A stretch of DNA of 64,000 nt from contig JAJDDO010000024.1 of the NCBI GenBank assembly GCA_029260265.1, positions 310,001 through 374,000 of the forward strand. The letters run 5' to 3'. Below, piece after piece: positions 38,137-47,939 of this stretch (position 1 is its first letter; each line of letters starts with the position of its first letter). A model generated the notes under the pieces. The model ran no database searches and had not been told where the DNA came from. It worked only from the letters and a program-made list of their open reading frames with translations. Origin of the DNA: Phycisphaerales bacterium (lineage in GTDB: Bacteria; Planctomycetota; Phycisphaerae; Phycisphaerales; UBA1924). Made by a program: the position numbers and the translations under genes.

Positions 38137-39297
38137 CTACCGCCGCATGAGCGCAAAGTCGCGGATGTACCCCGGCGAGTTGTCATAGAGAACACGCCGA
38201 GTCCGCATACCCGTGACAGGATCATACTCATTCATCGCCCCGTCAAATCCAGGCATCAGCATCAGCCCGCTCGCATGGTCATATTGGATGCTCTCGATGA
38301 TCACAAACAACTCCTCGAAGATGAGCGACGATACCGGCATCATGGTTTTTGTAGAGAACCCGATGACATGAGATGACTCGATAATGTCCGTGTGAAAAAT
38401 CCCAATACCCAAATCACCCGTGATTGGTGTAGACGCTCCAAAGTCGCCCAGATCCTCATTCACGACAAGCCCGCTGCTCGAAAGCGTGGCAATCTCGATC
38501 CGTTCAAGCCCGCCCGTAACATCCTGGTACAACCGAGGACCTGATGCGCTCACCAGCAACGCCGATCCATCTGGTGTCACATGCATCTTCTGATGCGGCA
38601 CTGGTCCAACCAGCCGCACCGGTTGCACCCCCGCCTCGGTTTCGACGGCGTCTACCAACGCGCCGCTCGCAACATCAATCACGCCTATCGCCCCTTGGAG
38701 CGCAAACGAGAAGTTTTGTTCATCGTTCAGCCGCTGCAACTGTACATACACAAGCCCATCATGCAGGTGCATCATCTCGGGATCAGCGACCGCCTCGTCT
38801 TCAAGCACCACGGTCAGGTCGGTGCCAATGCCGAGCTTCCCCGTCACAAGATCAAGAACGGTGATCGTGTTCGTCAACGCCCGCGTAATCCAGACCGTTC
38901 GCCTTGAGATAGAAAGCACATCGCGGATCGTCCCGCCCGGGCCCAACGGATAGATCCCTTCGATCATCCCGTTCATCCCAATATGAATCACACGATCCCC
39001 TCGCCGATCTCCAACAAGAAAACCAGCCCGTCCCGCGCTCCGCACCACACTGTCGCCACCGATCGTGTTCAAAATCTCCGTCACTGCACCCCTGCGATCA
39101 ACCCCCAGCAGCACCCCATCATTGTTTGCATTCCGGAGGTCCACCACCGCAAGATACGCCGGTTTGACACGCTCACGGTCCAACTGGAGCATCTTGGCCT
39201 GCACCCCGGTTCCGCCCCCATACCCAGAAGAACTAAAAGCCACAAGCACCGCAAGCCCAAGAACCATCCAAGCATACCTCAATCTGTCATTTCTCAT
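38137..39297 (-). CDS. Secreted beta-propeller-like hypothetical protein
   Basis: 386 residues: signal peptide (AWMVLGLAVLVAFSSSGYG) and a repeating pattern of short beta strands with VLDLVTGKL, GVIDVASGALVDAV and EYDPVTGMRT, as in WD/YVTN-type propellers. No catalytic motif or sorting tail seen. The frame is open to 39435, but ATG 39297 has a good promoter directly upstream. Confidence 0.7.
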   Translation of the reverse strand: MRNDRLRYAWMVLGLAVLVAFSSSGYGGGTGVQAKMLQLDRERVKPAYLAVVDLRNANNDGVLLGVDRRGAVTEILNTIGGDSVVRSAGRAGFLVGDRRGDRVIHIGMNGMIEGIYPLGPGGTIRDVLSISRRTVWITRALTNTITVLDLVTGKLGIGTDLTVVLEDEAVADPEMMHLHDGLVYVQLQRLNDEQNFSFALQGAIGVIDVASGALVDAVETEAGVQPVRLVGPVPHQKMHVTPDGSALLVSASGPRLYQDVTGGLERIEIATLSSSGLVVNEDLGDFGASTPITGDLGIGIFHTDIIESSHVIGFSTKTMMPVSSLIFEELFVIIESIQYDHASGLMLMPGFDGAMNEYDPVTGMRTRRVLYDNSPGYIRDFALMRR

Positions 39298-39303
39298 GGA
39301 CCC

Positions 39304-39332
39304 AATGTAACGCCGCCGCCCAGCCAGTTCAA
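39304..39332 (-). promoter_or_regulatory. Promoter with leaderless start of the beta-propeller gene
   Basis: On the minus strand, TTGAAC (39327-39332), 17-bp spacer, TACATT (39304-39309), six bases, then ATG 39297. It is the only leaderless candidate with an evident -35. Confidence 0.65.
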
Positions 39333-39383
39333 TCAAGAAATCAACCGACAGCCCGATCATCATCCCCCAAAGCCGTATGCCGT

Positions 39384-39470
39384 ATGCCGGGGGCCCGAGG
39401 GAGCATTCCGATGCTCCTTCGGGCTCTTGATCCATCTCATCACGAAGGAGCCGAAGACTCCTCCGTCGGG
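39384..39470 (+). repeat. Palindromic repeat unit, CCCGA-GGAGC hairpin family
   Basis: A 13-bp stem with one mismatch and a 4-base loop (39394-39423, CCCGAGGGAGCAT / ATGCTCCTTCGGG), followed by a second, weaker CGAAGGAG hairpin near 39443. The unit at 43589-43680 has the same two-hairpin layout with the mismatch in the same place. It occupies a 411-base gap (39298-39708) that is otherwise C/T-rich and without genes. Confidence 0.65.
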
Positions 39471-39708
39471 CCGCCCAGAAACAGCCACCCTTCTTCCTCT
39501 GCGTCCTCGGCGCTCTCTGCCTCTCTGCGAACCTCTTTTTCCCTCCCCATCTTCCGCTCTCCCGCTCTGCTGCTTTCTCCCCCCTGCCAACTTGGCACCC
39601 CTCCCCGCCAAAACCCCGCCCCTGACACCAAAATCACCACCCAACACCCAAATTCTCCCCAATTCCCTCACCCCAAACCGGCACGCCCTTTGCCATACAT
39701 ACTGGCAC

Positions 39709-40200
39709 ATGGTGCTCCAGCCGACCCATCCCGATGACCGCCGCCCGACCCAAGGCCGCCTCAACCTCCTGCTCTCACGCGCAGGATGGCAGACCAACCC
39801 GTGGGTCGACCGCCTCCCAACCCTCCTCGCCCCCCTCGGCATTCAGTCCCTCATCGCCGAAACCGCCGCCACCGCCAAGCAGGTCATCCGCTCCAACCCC
39901 ATCCATATCGCCGTCGTCGATCTCGCACTCCCGCTCGATGATCAACCCGGCACCGACGAAGAATCCGGCATCCGAATCCTCGAACTCCTCGCCCGCCAGC
40001 CAAACCACCCGCCGACCGTCGTCATCAAACGAAACCGCACCGCCCGCGACGATCAACGCGAACTCAACGCCGCCCTCCGCGCCGGCGCCTTCGCCGTCGT
40101 CGATCGTCCGCACGCTCAAAACGAACTCGAATCACTGTTGATGGTCCTCCGCCGATGCCTGGACCGCCATTACCAATCACGCTGGCCCGGCACCGCCTGA
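39709..40200 (+). CDS. Degenerate response-regulator receiver protein
   Basis: 163 residues with a receiver-like alpha/beta fold: IHIAVVDLALPLDD carries the presumed phospho-acceptor Asp, and AALRAGAFAVVDRP is the alpha4-beta5 region. The N-terminal Asp/Glu pair (normally VVDDE) is missing, with LNLLLSRAGW there, and the conserved Lys before Pro is replaced by Asp-Arg. This suggests a pseudo-receiver that works without Mg-dependent phosphorylation. No output domain. It sits 66 bases before groES. CATACT lies five bases before the ATG. Confidence 0.65.
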   Translation: MVLQPTHPDDRRPTQGRLNLLLSRAGWQTNPWVDRLPTLLAPLGIQSLIAETAATAKQVIRSNPIHIAVVDLALPLDDQPGTDEESGIRILELLARQPNHPPTVVIKRNRTARDDQRELNAALRAGAFAVVDRPHAQNELESLLMVLRRCLDRHYQSRWPGTA

Positions 40201-40266
40201 CCAGCATCACCACTCACCATTCATAAATCCAACCTCTGAAAAAGAGATCAAACAGGAGATACAACC

Positions 40267-40578
40267 ATGGCAACCAAAACCAAATCCAAGATCGCCGTCC
40301 GCCCCCTCCACGACAAAATCCTCGTCGAACGCGACGAAGCAGAAACCGTCACCAGCGCAGGCATCTTCCTCCCAGAATCCTCCACCGAAAAACCACAGTT
40401 CGCCACCGTCCTCGCCGTCGGCAACGGCACCCTCAACGACAAGGGCGAACGCGTCGCCCTCGATGTCGCCGCCGGCGACCGCGTCATCCTGAGCAAGTGG
40501 GGCGGCACCGAACTCAAGCTCGAAGGCGACGAATACCTCATCGTCAACGCCTCCGATGTCCTTGCGATCGTGGACTAA
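40267..40578 (+). CDS. groES: Co-chaperonin GroES
   Basis: 103 residues forming the lid of the GroEL chamber. The mobile loop AETVTSAGIFLPESSTEKP (GIFL contact) and the IRPLHD-like IAVRPLHDKILVE are conserved. A GGAG site lies before ATG 40267. No CIRCE inverted repeat is seen upstream, so HrcA control is not indicated. It is separated from groEL by a small gene and palindromic repeats. Confidence 0.96.
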   Translation: MATKTKSKIAVRPLHDKILVERDEAETVTSAGIFLPESSTEKPQFATVLAVGNGTLNDKGERVALDVAAGDRVILSKWGGTELKLEGDEYLIVNASDVLAIVD

Positions 40579-40593
40579 CTCCTCATCTGGTGG

Positions 40594-40650
40594 GACGGGC
40601 TTCCAGCCCGTCTCTTCAAAGCCATGCGTGACGGGCAAAATGCCCATCAC
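40594..40650 (+). repeat. REP-like palindromic element between groES and groEL
   Basis: A perfect 8-3-8 palindrome (GACGGGCT-TCC-AGCCCGTC, 40594-40612) followed by a second hairpin (GTGACGGGCA / TGCCCATCAC, 40628-40650). Read in reverse, it encodes the HGFEETGWKPVPP-like string that recurs in planctomycete annotations as a translated repeat. Confidence 0.65.
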
Positions 40651-40668
40651 ACCAAGAAAGCAATCCAG

Positions 40669-40887
40669 ATGAACCAGGACCAACTCAGACTCGCACTCAA
40701 CGAGCTCAACGGCGAACGAAACGCGCACTTCGCCCTCACCGGCATGCACGAGTCCGCATCCGTTCTCACCATCCCGTCCGCGATGCTCATACCCGAAGAG
40801 ACCGACAAACTCGTCAAAGTCACCGACGGCAAAAGCGTCTACATCATCGAAGCCGAGCGAATCGCATACATCCGCATCGGCCTCTAA
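40669..40887 (+). CDS. Small hypothetical protein between groES and groEL
   Basis: 72 residues from ATG 40669 (MNQDQLRLALNELNGERN); the frame is open to 40624, but that part is the translated repeat. Sequence is soluble, polar and ends in KSVYIIEAERIAYIRIGL. The C-ending codon use matches groES and groEL, which supports real coding. No family recognised. Its place inside the groE operon suggests a link to protein folding, but that is inference. No good ribosome-binding site. Confidence 0.6.
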   Translation: MNQDQLRLALNELNGERNAHFALTGMHESASVLTIPSAMLIPEETDKLVKVTDGKSVYIIEAERIAYIRIGL

Positions 40888-42612
<1,725 letters not shown>

Positions 42613-42617
42613 TAACC

Positions 42618-42651
42618 GCCATCTTGCCTGGAAACAGGCAAGATGGCAATT
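42618..42651 (+). terminator. Strong hairpin after groEL
   Basis: A perfect 13-bp stem (GCCATCTTGCCTG / CAGGCAAGATGGC) with a GAAA tetraloop, six bases after the stop. It is followed by AATTTG and not a real T-run, so it may act as a terminator or stabilise the groEL 3' end. Confidence 0.65.
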
Positions 42652-42669
42652 TGTCGATTAGGAGGTCGT

Positions 42670-43503
42670 ATGGCTGGCTGCCCAATCATGATTTGTAAAA
42701 AATGTGGTTATGCAAAACGTTCAGGGTTTGATATCTCTGGTAGCGTGAACAGTTCCGTAATTGACTGTTCTGAGCAATGCCCGGGATGTGGTGCGATACT
42801 AGGTACGCCTGACATGTTCACCGGCCCCAATCCCGGGGAGTTGCAGGTCGTGAACCGCGACTCAAACGTTGTTACTATTGTGGTAAATGTAGTTGCCAAG
42901 TACAAGGAGTCGGGCAACATAGAGCTGTCCACATATGAATATTCGAAACTGCCAGGTTGGGCGCAAGGATTGGTCGATCTTGCTCGGGCCCATCCAAAAT
43001 TGGCCGGTGCCGCAATGGCTTTACTCGGTGTGCTGGTTGTTCGTGCAGCAGATCTAGGGCAATCATATCTAGAGCACGGGTGGTCTGCGGAGAATGCAAG
43101 ATTACTCCAAGATCGACAGCATATTTTGAATGTTGAAATCATCGAACTCAAAGAGAAGCTGGATCGCGAGAGCGATGAAAACCTCGTTGGGAAAAATTCG
43201 ACGATGAGGGCGCTGGAAGAAAGATGGATTCAGGTGTTCAGCACGCATAGACAAGCTGCTGGCGAGTTGCTTGGATTAGCGTCTGGTGATCCGATAGCCG
43301 AGGATGATCTGCGTGGTCTGTTAGCCGATTACAATGATTCGCTCCGTGAGCTGTATGGTCTCATTAATAGCACGAATCAAGAGTTGTTGCAAAATCCTAA
43401 TGCGGCCAAGAGTCGAGTCGCGAGTTGTATCGAAGGGAAGCCGATGGCACGTCGAATAGTTGATTCAGCGGGGAAGCCTTGCTCAGTTCAACTCAGTTAT
43501 TGA
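42670..43503 (+). CDS. Atypical zinc-ribbon and coiled-coil hypothetical protein
   Basis: 277 residues from ATG 42670 with AGGAGG five bases upstream. N-terminal CxxC pairs (ICKKCGYAKR, CSEQCPGCGAIL) form a zinc ribbon, followed by a hydrophobic helix (AGAAMALLGVLVVRAADL) and a long coiled coil from about residue 130 (ILNVEIIELKEKLDRESDE). Its codons are A/T-rich and its strand composition differs from all neighbours, so it was probably acquired recently. Function unknown. Confidence 0.75.
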   Translation: MAGCPIMICKKCGYAKRSGFDISGSVNSSVIDCSEQCPGCGAILGTPDMFTGPNPGELQVVNRDSNVVTIVVNVVAKYKESGNIELSTYEYSKLPGWAQGLVDLARAHPKLAGAAMALLGVLVVRAADLGQSYLEHGWSAENARLLQDRQHILNVEIIELKEKLDRESDENLVGKNSTMRALEERWIQVFSTHRQAAGELLGLASGDPIAEDDLRGLLADYNDSLRELYGLINSTNQELLQNPNAAKSRVASCIEGKPMARRIVDSAGKPCSVQLSY

Positions 43504-43846
43504 CGTGCCGGGTGCCCTGCAAACGCGCAGCTTAAGCAGGATCTTCTCCCCACGATCCTTCTGCAATCTCATAACTGATCACAAGTTCGCCGGGTGCCCC
43601 GACGGAGCCTTCTTAGGCTCCTTCGGGATCTCAATCCTCAACCGACACCCCGAAGGAGACTAAGTCTCCATCTTCCGCCGGGTGCCATGCTGGTGGCGCC
43701 CCCGTCACCTGCATGTCTTCAACCACACCAGCCCATCATCCCCTCACCCCTCCCCCAAAATCCCTCCATCTCCCACCCCTCCCCCTCCGGCACAAGCCAT
43801 CCCCGTGCGAAAATCCCCACGATCCCCCAATATCCAGGATTTCGCT
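43504..43846 (+). repeat. Gene-free stretch with three GCCGGGTGCC repeat units
   Basis: The header GCCGGGTGCC occurs at 43507, 43589 and 43677, each followed by a different palindrome. At 43598-43627 a 13-bp hairpin (CCCGACGGAGCCT, one mismatch, loop TCTT) matches the unit at 39394. The third copy (43677-43750) is shared with 45156-45229. No coding region is evident. Confidence 0.6.
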
Positions 43847-43875
43847 TTGGCAGCCTCCCGGCATTCCTGTACAAT
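43847..43875 (+). promoter_or_regulatory. Sigma70 promoter of the secreted protein gene
   Basis: TTGGCA (43847-43852), 17-bp spacer, TACAAT (43870-43875). It predicts a leader of about 42 bases containing GAGGGA. Confidence 0.7.
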
Positions 43876-43923
43876 GGGTCGGACTCCAAAAACACCCATT
43901 CCAACTCAAAAAGAGGGATATCC

Positions 43924-45081
43924 ATGAATTTCAGGACCGTACTATCGATGATTGCCGCCGCGAGTTGCGTGATGGCAGCCAACGCCGAGCCGTTCACCTA
44001 CCAGGGTCAACTCACCGACGCCGGCATGCCCGCAAACGGGACCTACGACATCACGCTCGAAGTCACCGATGCCGCAGTCGGAGGCGCCATCATCGGAACC
44101 GGCTCAACCTTCACCAATGTCGCCGTCGTCGACGGCCTCTTCGAGCTTGAGTTCGATCCGGGCGACATCTTCAGCGCCCAAGATGTCTGGCTCCGGGTCA
44201 CCATCGACGACGGCGGCGGCGCCGTCACCCTCACCCCAAACTCACCGATCACCGCTGCGCCCAAAGCGCAGCACGCAACCACCGCCGATACAGCGCTCAA
44301 CGCCCCCTGGACCGCAGCCCCCGGAATCATCACCTACGGCGACGGCGACGACCGCGTATTCATCAACCGAACGGACGCAATCACCGCCTCAGAATTCTTC
44401 GGCGTCCACGGCACAAACAGCTCGTTTAACGGGATGTACATGTCCGGCCCAGAAAACTCGCTCCCCTTCTACGGGTATTCAACAAATGAGAACATCGATG
44501 CGTACCACTACTACAACGGTGTGACTGGAGAATGGATTCTGGTTTCAAACTCCACCGAAGCCGTAGTGTTTGATGTCCAGAACGAAATGACAGTCGCCAA
44601 CAACATCAACGCAGACGGGTACCAATACAAGTCTCCAAAGACCCAGGTGCTCTCCATCAGCGGCAGCGCGTTTTACTCCTCATCAGGTATCCAGTTCGTT
44701 GTCTCACCAGCAAACGGTGGGGCTTTCCAAGCCCAAGCCAGTTCCGGTTCCCTCGTTGCTCCTGTGCAACTCCCACAAGGCGCAGTCTTTCAATCGATGA
44801 CCGCCTATGTTGGTGACGAAGCCGCCGGCGATGTCGCAGTTTCATTGAGATACCGCGCACACGATAACTCGGACTCGTCATTCGTGTTCTACAAAGATAC
44901 ATCCAGCTCCTCGGGCCCAAGCCTTGTACTGACCGACACGATTCCTGCAACGGGGTATGAAACCGTGGATAACTACGCAGGTCATTACCATCTCGGCGTG
45001 TTTTCCACAGCCTGGCCCGGAAACAGCACAATGCGAGTCACCAGTGTCCTCATCGAATACACCATCGATGAAGTAGACTAA
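43924..45081 (+). CDS. Secreted hypothetical protein, autonomous transcription unit
   Basis: 385 residues: signal peptide (MIAAASCVMAANAEP), then YQGQLTDAGMPANGTYDITLEVTDA, the start of a module common in planctomycete exported proteins (FTYQGQL, with GLFELEFD and VTLTPNSPITAAPKAQHA). The middle and C-terminal parts are less conserved beta-rich regions. It has its own promoter and terminator and sits between two 74-bp direct repeats. GAGGGA precedes ATG 43924. Confidence 0.8.
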   Translation: MNFRTVLSMIAAASCVMAANAEPFTYQGQLTDAGMPANGTYDITLEVTDAAVGGAIIGTGSTFTNVAVVDGLFELEFDPGDIFSAQDVWLRVTIDDGGGAVTLTPNSPITAAPKAQHATTADTALNAPWTAAPGIITYGDGDDRVFINRTDAITASEFFGVHGTNSSFNGMYMSGPENSLPFYGYSTNENIDAYHYYNGVTGEWILVSNSTEAVVFDVQNEMTVANNINADGYQYKSPKTQVLSISGSAFYSSSGIQFVVSPANGGAFQAQASSGSLVAPVQLPQGAVFQSMTAYVGDEAAGDVAVSLRYRAHDNSDSSFVFYKDTSSSSGPSLVLTDTIPATGYETVDNYAGHYHLGVFSTAWPGNSTMRVTSVLIEYTIDEVD

Positions 45082-45109
45082 CCAAGCTTCAACAACCCCG
45101 ATCACCAAA

Positions 45110-45130
45110 CACCCCGCGGGGTGTTTTTTT
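45110..45130 (+). terminator. Intrinsic terminator of the secreted protein gene
   Basis: CACCCC-GC-GGGGTG hairpin followed by seven T, 29 bases after the stop. Confidence 0.9.
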
Positions 45131-45155
45131 ATAGACCCAACCAAAGTCCTCTGAT

Positions 45156-45229
45156 GCCGGGTGCCATGCTGGTGGCGTCCCCGTCACCTGCATGTCTTCC
45201 ACCGCACCAGCCCATCATCCCCTCACCCC
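45156..45229 (+). repeat. 74-bp direct repeat, second copy
   Basis: Matches 43677-43750 with about three differences. It contains an inner inverted repeat (ATGCTGGTG / CACCTGCAT). The two copies flank the secreted-protein unit. Confidence 0.8.
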
Positions 45230-45588
45230 CGCAAAATCTTCTCCATCTTCCTCCCCCGCGCCAACTCATCAATCAGTTTTTCCATCTGCCGACACTTCCG
45301 CGTCAACGGCGTCGTGATCTCCTCGATCCGATACCCACACACAACCCCCTTGATCTCCTTCGCCTTGGGATGCAGCTTCGCGCGCTTGAAGAACTCCTTG
45401 AAGCTCACCTCTTCGTCGATCAGATCCTGAATCTCCTGCGGCTCAAACCCCGTCAACCACCCGATGACCTCGTCGAGTTCTTCCTCCGTCCGCCCATTCT
45501 TCACCAGCCGGTTCAAATAGAGCGGATAGATCTTCCCAAAGATCATCTCCGCAACGCGTTTGTCGTGCTCGGGTGTCGTTGTCGCCAT
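45223..45588 (-). CDS. DUF2200 family protein
   Basis: 121 residues. Strong match in pattern to DUF2200: RVAEMIFGKIYPLYLNRLVKNGRTEEELDEVIGWLTGF, VVCGYRIEEI and a C-terminal MEKLIDELARGRKMEKILR. Small cytoplasmic protein of unknown function. GGAGA precedes ATG 45588; the open frame upstream is unsupported. Its stop lies in the end of the repeat copy. Confidence 0.88.
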   Translation of the reverse strand: MATTTPEHDKRVAEMIFGKIYPLYLNRLVKNGRTEEELDEVIGWLTGFEPQEIQDLIDEEVSFKEFFKRAKLHPKAKEIKGVVCGYRIEEITTPLTRKCRQMEKLIDELARGRKMEKILRG

Positions 45589-45770
45589 GTCTTGATCTCC
45601 ACCGGTGGTGCCCCGCCGCACTCTGCCGCAGGCTGCCAACCAGTATACAACAAACCCATGCACTTGGCCCCAACCCAAAAACCACCCCCAACCCCCCTCC
45701 CCGTGCGCAAACTCCCCGCACTCGTCCACTTCCCCCTTGTGCCGCCAAGCCGTCCTGCGAAAATACCCGC

Positions 45771-46079
45771 ATGACAAATACCAATGAGCCACAACTGACC
45801 AGCGAACTCCTCGAAGACCTCCTCAATCCCTCGATCTCCACCCTCGAGCTCTGCCAACTCCATTCCCTCAAACTCGCCCAGCTCGCGACAGTCCTTGAGT
45901 CTGAAACCTATCAGCAAGCCGTCGCTGCCTTCGAGCACATCAACACCGCCCGACGAACGCTGCTCGCGCCCGAAGCCAAATCCCTCGCAACCGCGAGGCT
46001 CACGGATCTCTTCAAAGACAAACCCGAATCCCCAGCCCACGCCGAGACTCAACGCAAAGCCGCCGCCCAAGCTTTCAAC
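45771..46079 (+). CDS. Hypothetical helical protein, 3' end unresolved
   Basis: ATG 45771 begins TNTNEPQLTSELLEDLLNPS and codes for about 100 residues of convincing helical sequence, to KDKPESPAHAETQRKAAAQAF. The frame then runs on without a stop to 47081, but that part overlaps two minus-strand membrane genes and reads as shadow sequence. A nearby stop (46100) exists in another frame, so a frameshift near 46075 is possible. Divergent from DUF2200. No family recognised. Confidence 0.5.
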
Positions 46080-46271
46080 CTACCGATCCCGATGGACACT
46101 GAACTTCGACAGCCAACGCGCAACCCAGATATTGATCAGAACAAGCACCAGCACCCCGATCCCGATCGCCATCTTCGTCGCTTGCCCCGACCCATCAAAC
46201 CCCTCGTGCATCGTGTGAACGAAGGTATCCCAGTCGAGCCCTGCAATCGTGCTTCCAATGTGGTTGATCAT
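46080..46271 (-). CDS. Small single-pass membrane protein
   Basis: 63 residues with GAGGTGA seven bases before ATG 46271. A polar N-terminus (IGSTIAGLDWDTFVHTMHEGF) is followed by one membrane helix (MAIGIGVLVLVLINIWVA) and a basic end. It follows the DUF2238 gene by 141 bases. Unknown function. Confidence 0.6.
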   Translation of the reverse strand: MINHIGSTIAGLDWDTFVHTMHEGFDGSGQATKMAIGIGVLVLVLINIWVARWLSKFSVHRDR

Positions 46272-46412
46272 GCGTCACCTCACCAGTTGTATTGGACGAA
46301 ACACAAGCCCCATCCACCACAATCCGCAAGGTTGAATCCACATTCTCTCGCCGATCCATCGCACAACCCGCCCGCGCGTCCGAAAACCAGCACCCGCTTG
46401 AGTTGCCCGCGA

Positions 46413-47006
46413 TCACACCCGCCGGTTCAAGCACCAAACGCCCGCGCAAATCGCACCGATCGAGTTGCTCACCAGATCCCACCCCGTGTTGACATACCCG
46501 CCAACATTGGTATCCGTTACCCGCGTCGCGCCGAACTCCAGCACCTCATTGATGGCCCCGAGCCCCATCCCCATCAGCACCGCCACCACCGAAAGCCCGA
46601 ACCCGCGTTTGGCACCAAGCAACGCCCGAGCCGCTTCCCAGCACGCGATCGTCGCGCTAAAAAATCCAAACGCATGCGTGATCTGGTCGTATCTGGGCAG
46701 ATCCGGATGAAGCCGCATCGAATACAGCACCGCCGAACCCTCACCGATCACAAACCGCTGATCAATCGGAACCGTCCCCCCCAACATATGCAGGCACCCC
46801 CAAACCGCCAGCAACCACAACGCCGATCGCGTGAAATGCACCCGCATATTGATCGCAAGCACACACAGAATAAAAACCACCATCATCACGCCGTACATCA
46901 AAAACTCAGTATTGCCCTGATTGATCGCCGCGATCGAGCAGATCGCCATATAAAGAATCACAAACAGGGTCAACGCGCGTGGAATCGATCGTTCACGGGT
47001 ATGCAT
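46413..47006 (-). CDS. DUF2238 (YjdF-type) membrane protein
   Basis: 197 residues with about six transmembrane helices. The conserved part PRYDQITHAFGFFSA, then GLGAINEVLEFGATRV and TGWDLVSNSIGA, matches the DUF2238 pattern. Function is unknown. The putative skew switch lies just upstream. TAGACT ends five bases before ATG 47006, so the message may be leaderless. Confidence 0.8.
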   Translation of the reverse strand: MHTRERSIPRALTLFVILYMAICSIAAINQGNTEFLMYGVMMVVFILCVLAINMRVHFTRSALWLLAVWGCLHMLGGTVPIDQRFVIGEGSAVLYSMRLHPDLPRYDQITHAFGFFSATIACWEAARALLGAKRGFGLSVVAVLMGMGLGAINEVLEFGATRVTDTNVGGYVNTGWDLVSNSIGAICAGVWCLNRRV

Positions 47007-47123
47007 GCCCCAGTCTACCGCAGATCAGCGGGGGGTGTAAGCACCAAACGATGCATCTTGGGCGTGATTTGGTGCGTATAATTGACCAGAGGCGGTCCAC
47101 TCCGGACGCCGAGGAGCTCTTTC
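47007..47123. other. Boundary of strand composition (possible origin of replication or rearrangement point)
   Basis: The plus strand is C-rich on the left and G-rich on the right of this gap, with the sign changing between the two flanking genes. The gap itself holds no DnaA-box cluster. A TATAAT (47077-47082) is probably the -10 of the isomerase gene. Confidence 0.5.
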
Positions 47124-47852
47124 ATGAAACTTGCACTTATTGGGCTTGCAGCGGTTGGGGCGATTGTTGTCGCATCGATCCTGATGCAGCCTACCAAATC
47201 AGATCCTGCCGTTGCCCAGCTGGCAGCCCAGGTTGAACCCGAATCAGCAGAAAAAGCCGAGCCCGCAACCGCCGAGCCCGTCGAGGATGCACAAGAGGAA
47301 CGATACATGTACTTTGAAATGAAAACGAGCATGGGTGATATCTACCTCCAACTCGACAACGAACTCGCGCCGATCACCGTCGACAACTTCCTGACCTACG
47401 CCGAGTCCGGGTTCTACGACGGCACGATCTACCATCGCGTGATGTCCAACTTCATGATCCAGGGCGGCGGATTCGACAAGGATATGAATCAGAAGAAGGT
47501 CGAAGACGGGATCTTCAACGAGTGGAAGAACGGGCTGAAGAATGTGCGTGGCTCGATCTCGATGGCACGCCAAGGCGGACGCCCTGATTCGGCGACCTCG
47601 CAGTTCTTCATCAATGTAGTGGACAACCGCGGGCTTGATATGCCTCAGCGTGACGGCGCGGGATACGCGGTGTTCGGCAGGGTTGTCAAGGGCATGGAAG
47701 TGGTTGACAAGATCCGCGAAGTCGCGGTGACCAGCAAGGGGATGCATCAGAATGTGCCCGTTGATGTGGTCCTGATTGAAAAGGTTTCGCGGATGTCAGA
47801 TGAGCAGGTTGAGAAGGCGGAACTGCTCGAATCGACCGAATCAGACGGATAA
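47124..47852 (+). CDS. Cyclophilin-type peptidyl-prolyl cis-trans isomerase, membrane-anchored
   Basis: 242 residues. An N-terminal signal anchor (ALIGLAAVGAIVVASIL) and an acidic linker precede a cyclophilin domain (residues 75-230): YHRVMSNFMIQGGGF contains the catalytic Arg, and RGSISMARQGGRPDSATSQFFI the peptide-binding groove. It speeds proline isomerisation in exported proteins. GAGGAG precedes ATG 47124. Confidence 0.93.
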   Translation: MKLALIGLAAVGAIVVASILMQPTKSDPAVAQLAAQVEPESAEKAEPATAEPVEDAQEERYMYFEMKTSMGDIYLQLDNELAPITVDNFLTYAESGFYDGTIYHRVMSNFMIQGGGFDKDMNQKKVEDGIFNEWKNGLKNVRGSISMARQGGRPDSATSQFFINVVDNRGLDMPQRDGAGYAVFGRVVKGMEVVDKIREVAVTSKGMHQNVPVDVVLIEKVSRMSDEQVEKAELLESTESDG

Positions 47853-47939
47853 GGGGGCTTTGAGCCCAAGAATTGTGTCCCGGCGATGAGATTCGCAAAG
47901 AAATTGTGTATCTCAACCGTTGTCGGGTCTAGACTTGCG

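Noticed and set aside
40201..40266. Possible CIRCE element before groES
   Set aside because: No TTAGCACTC/GAGTGCTAA pair is present.
45001..45009. TTTTCCACA, one mismatch from a DnaA box
   Set aside because: Single, and inside a coding sequence; a cluster would be needed to support an origin.
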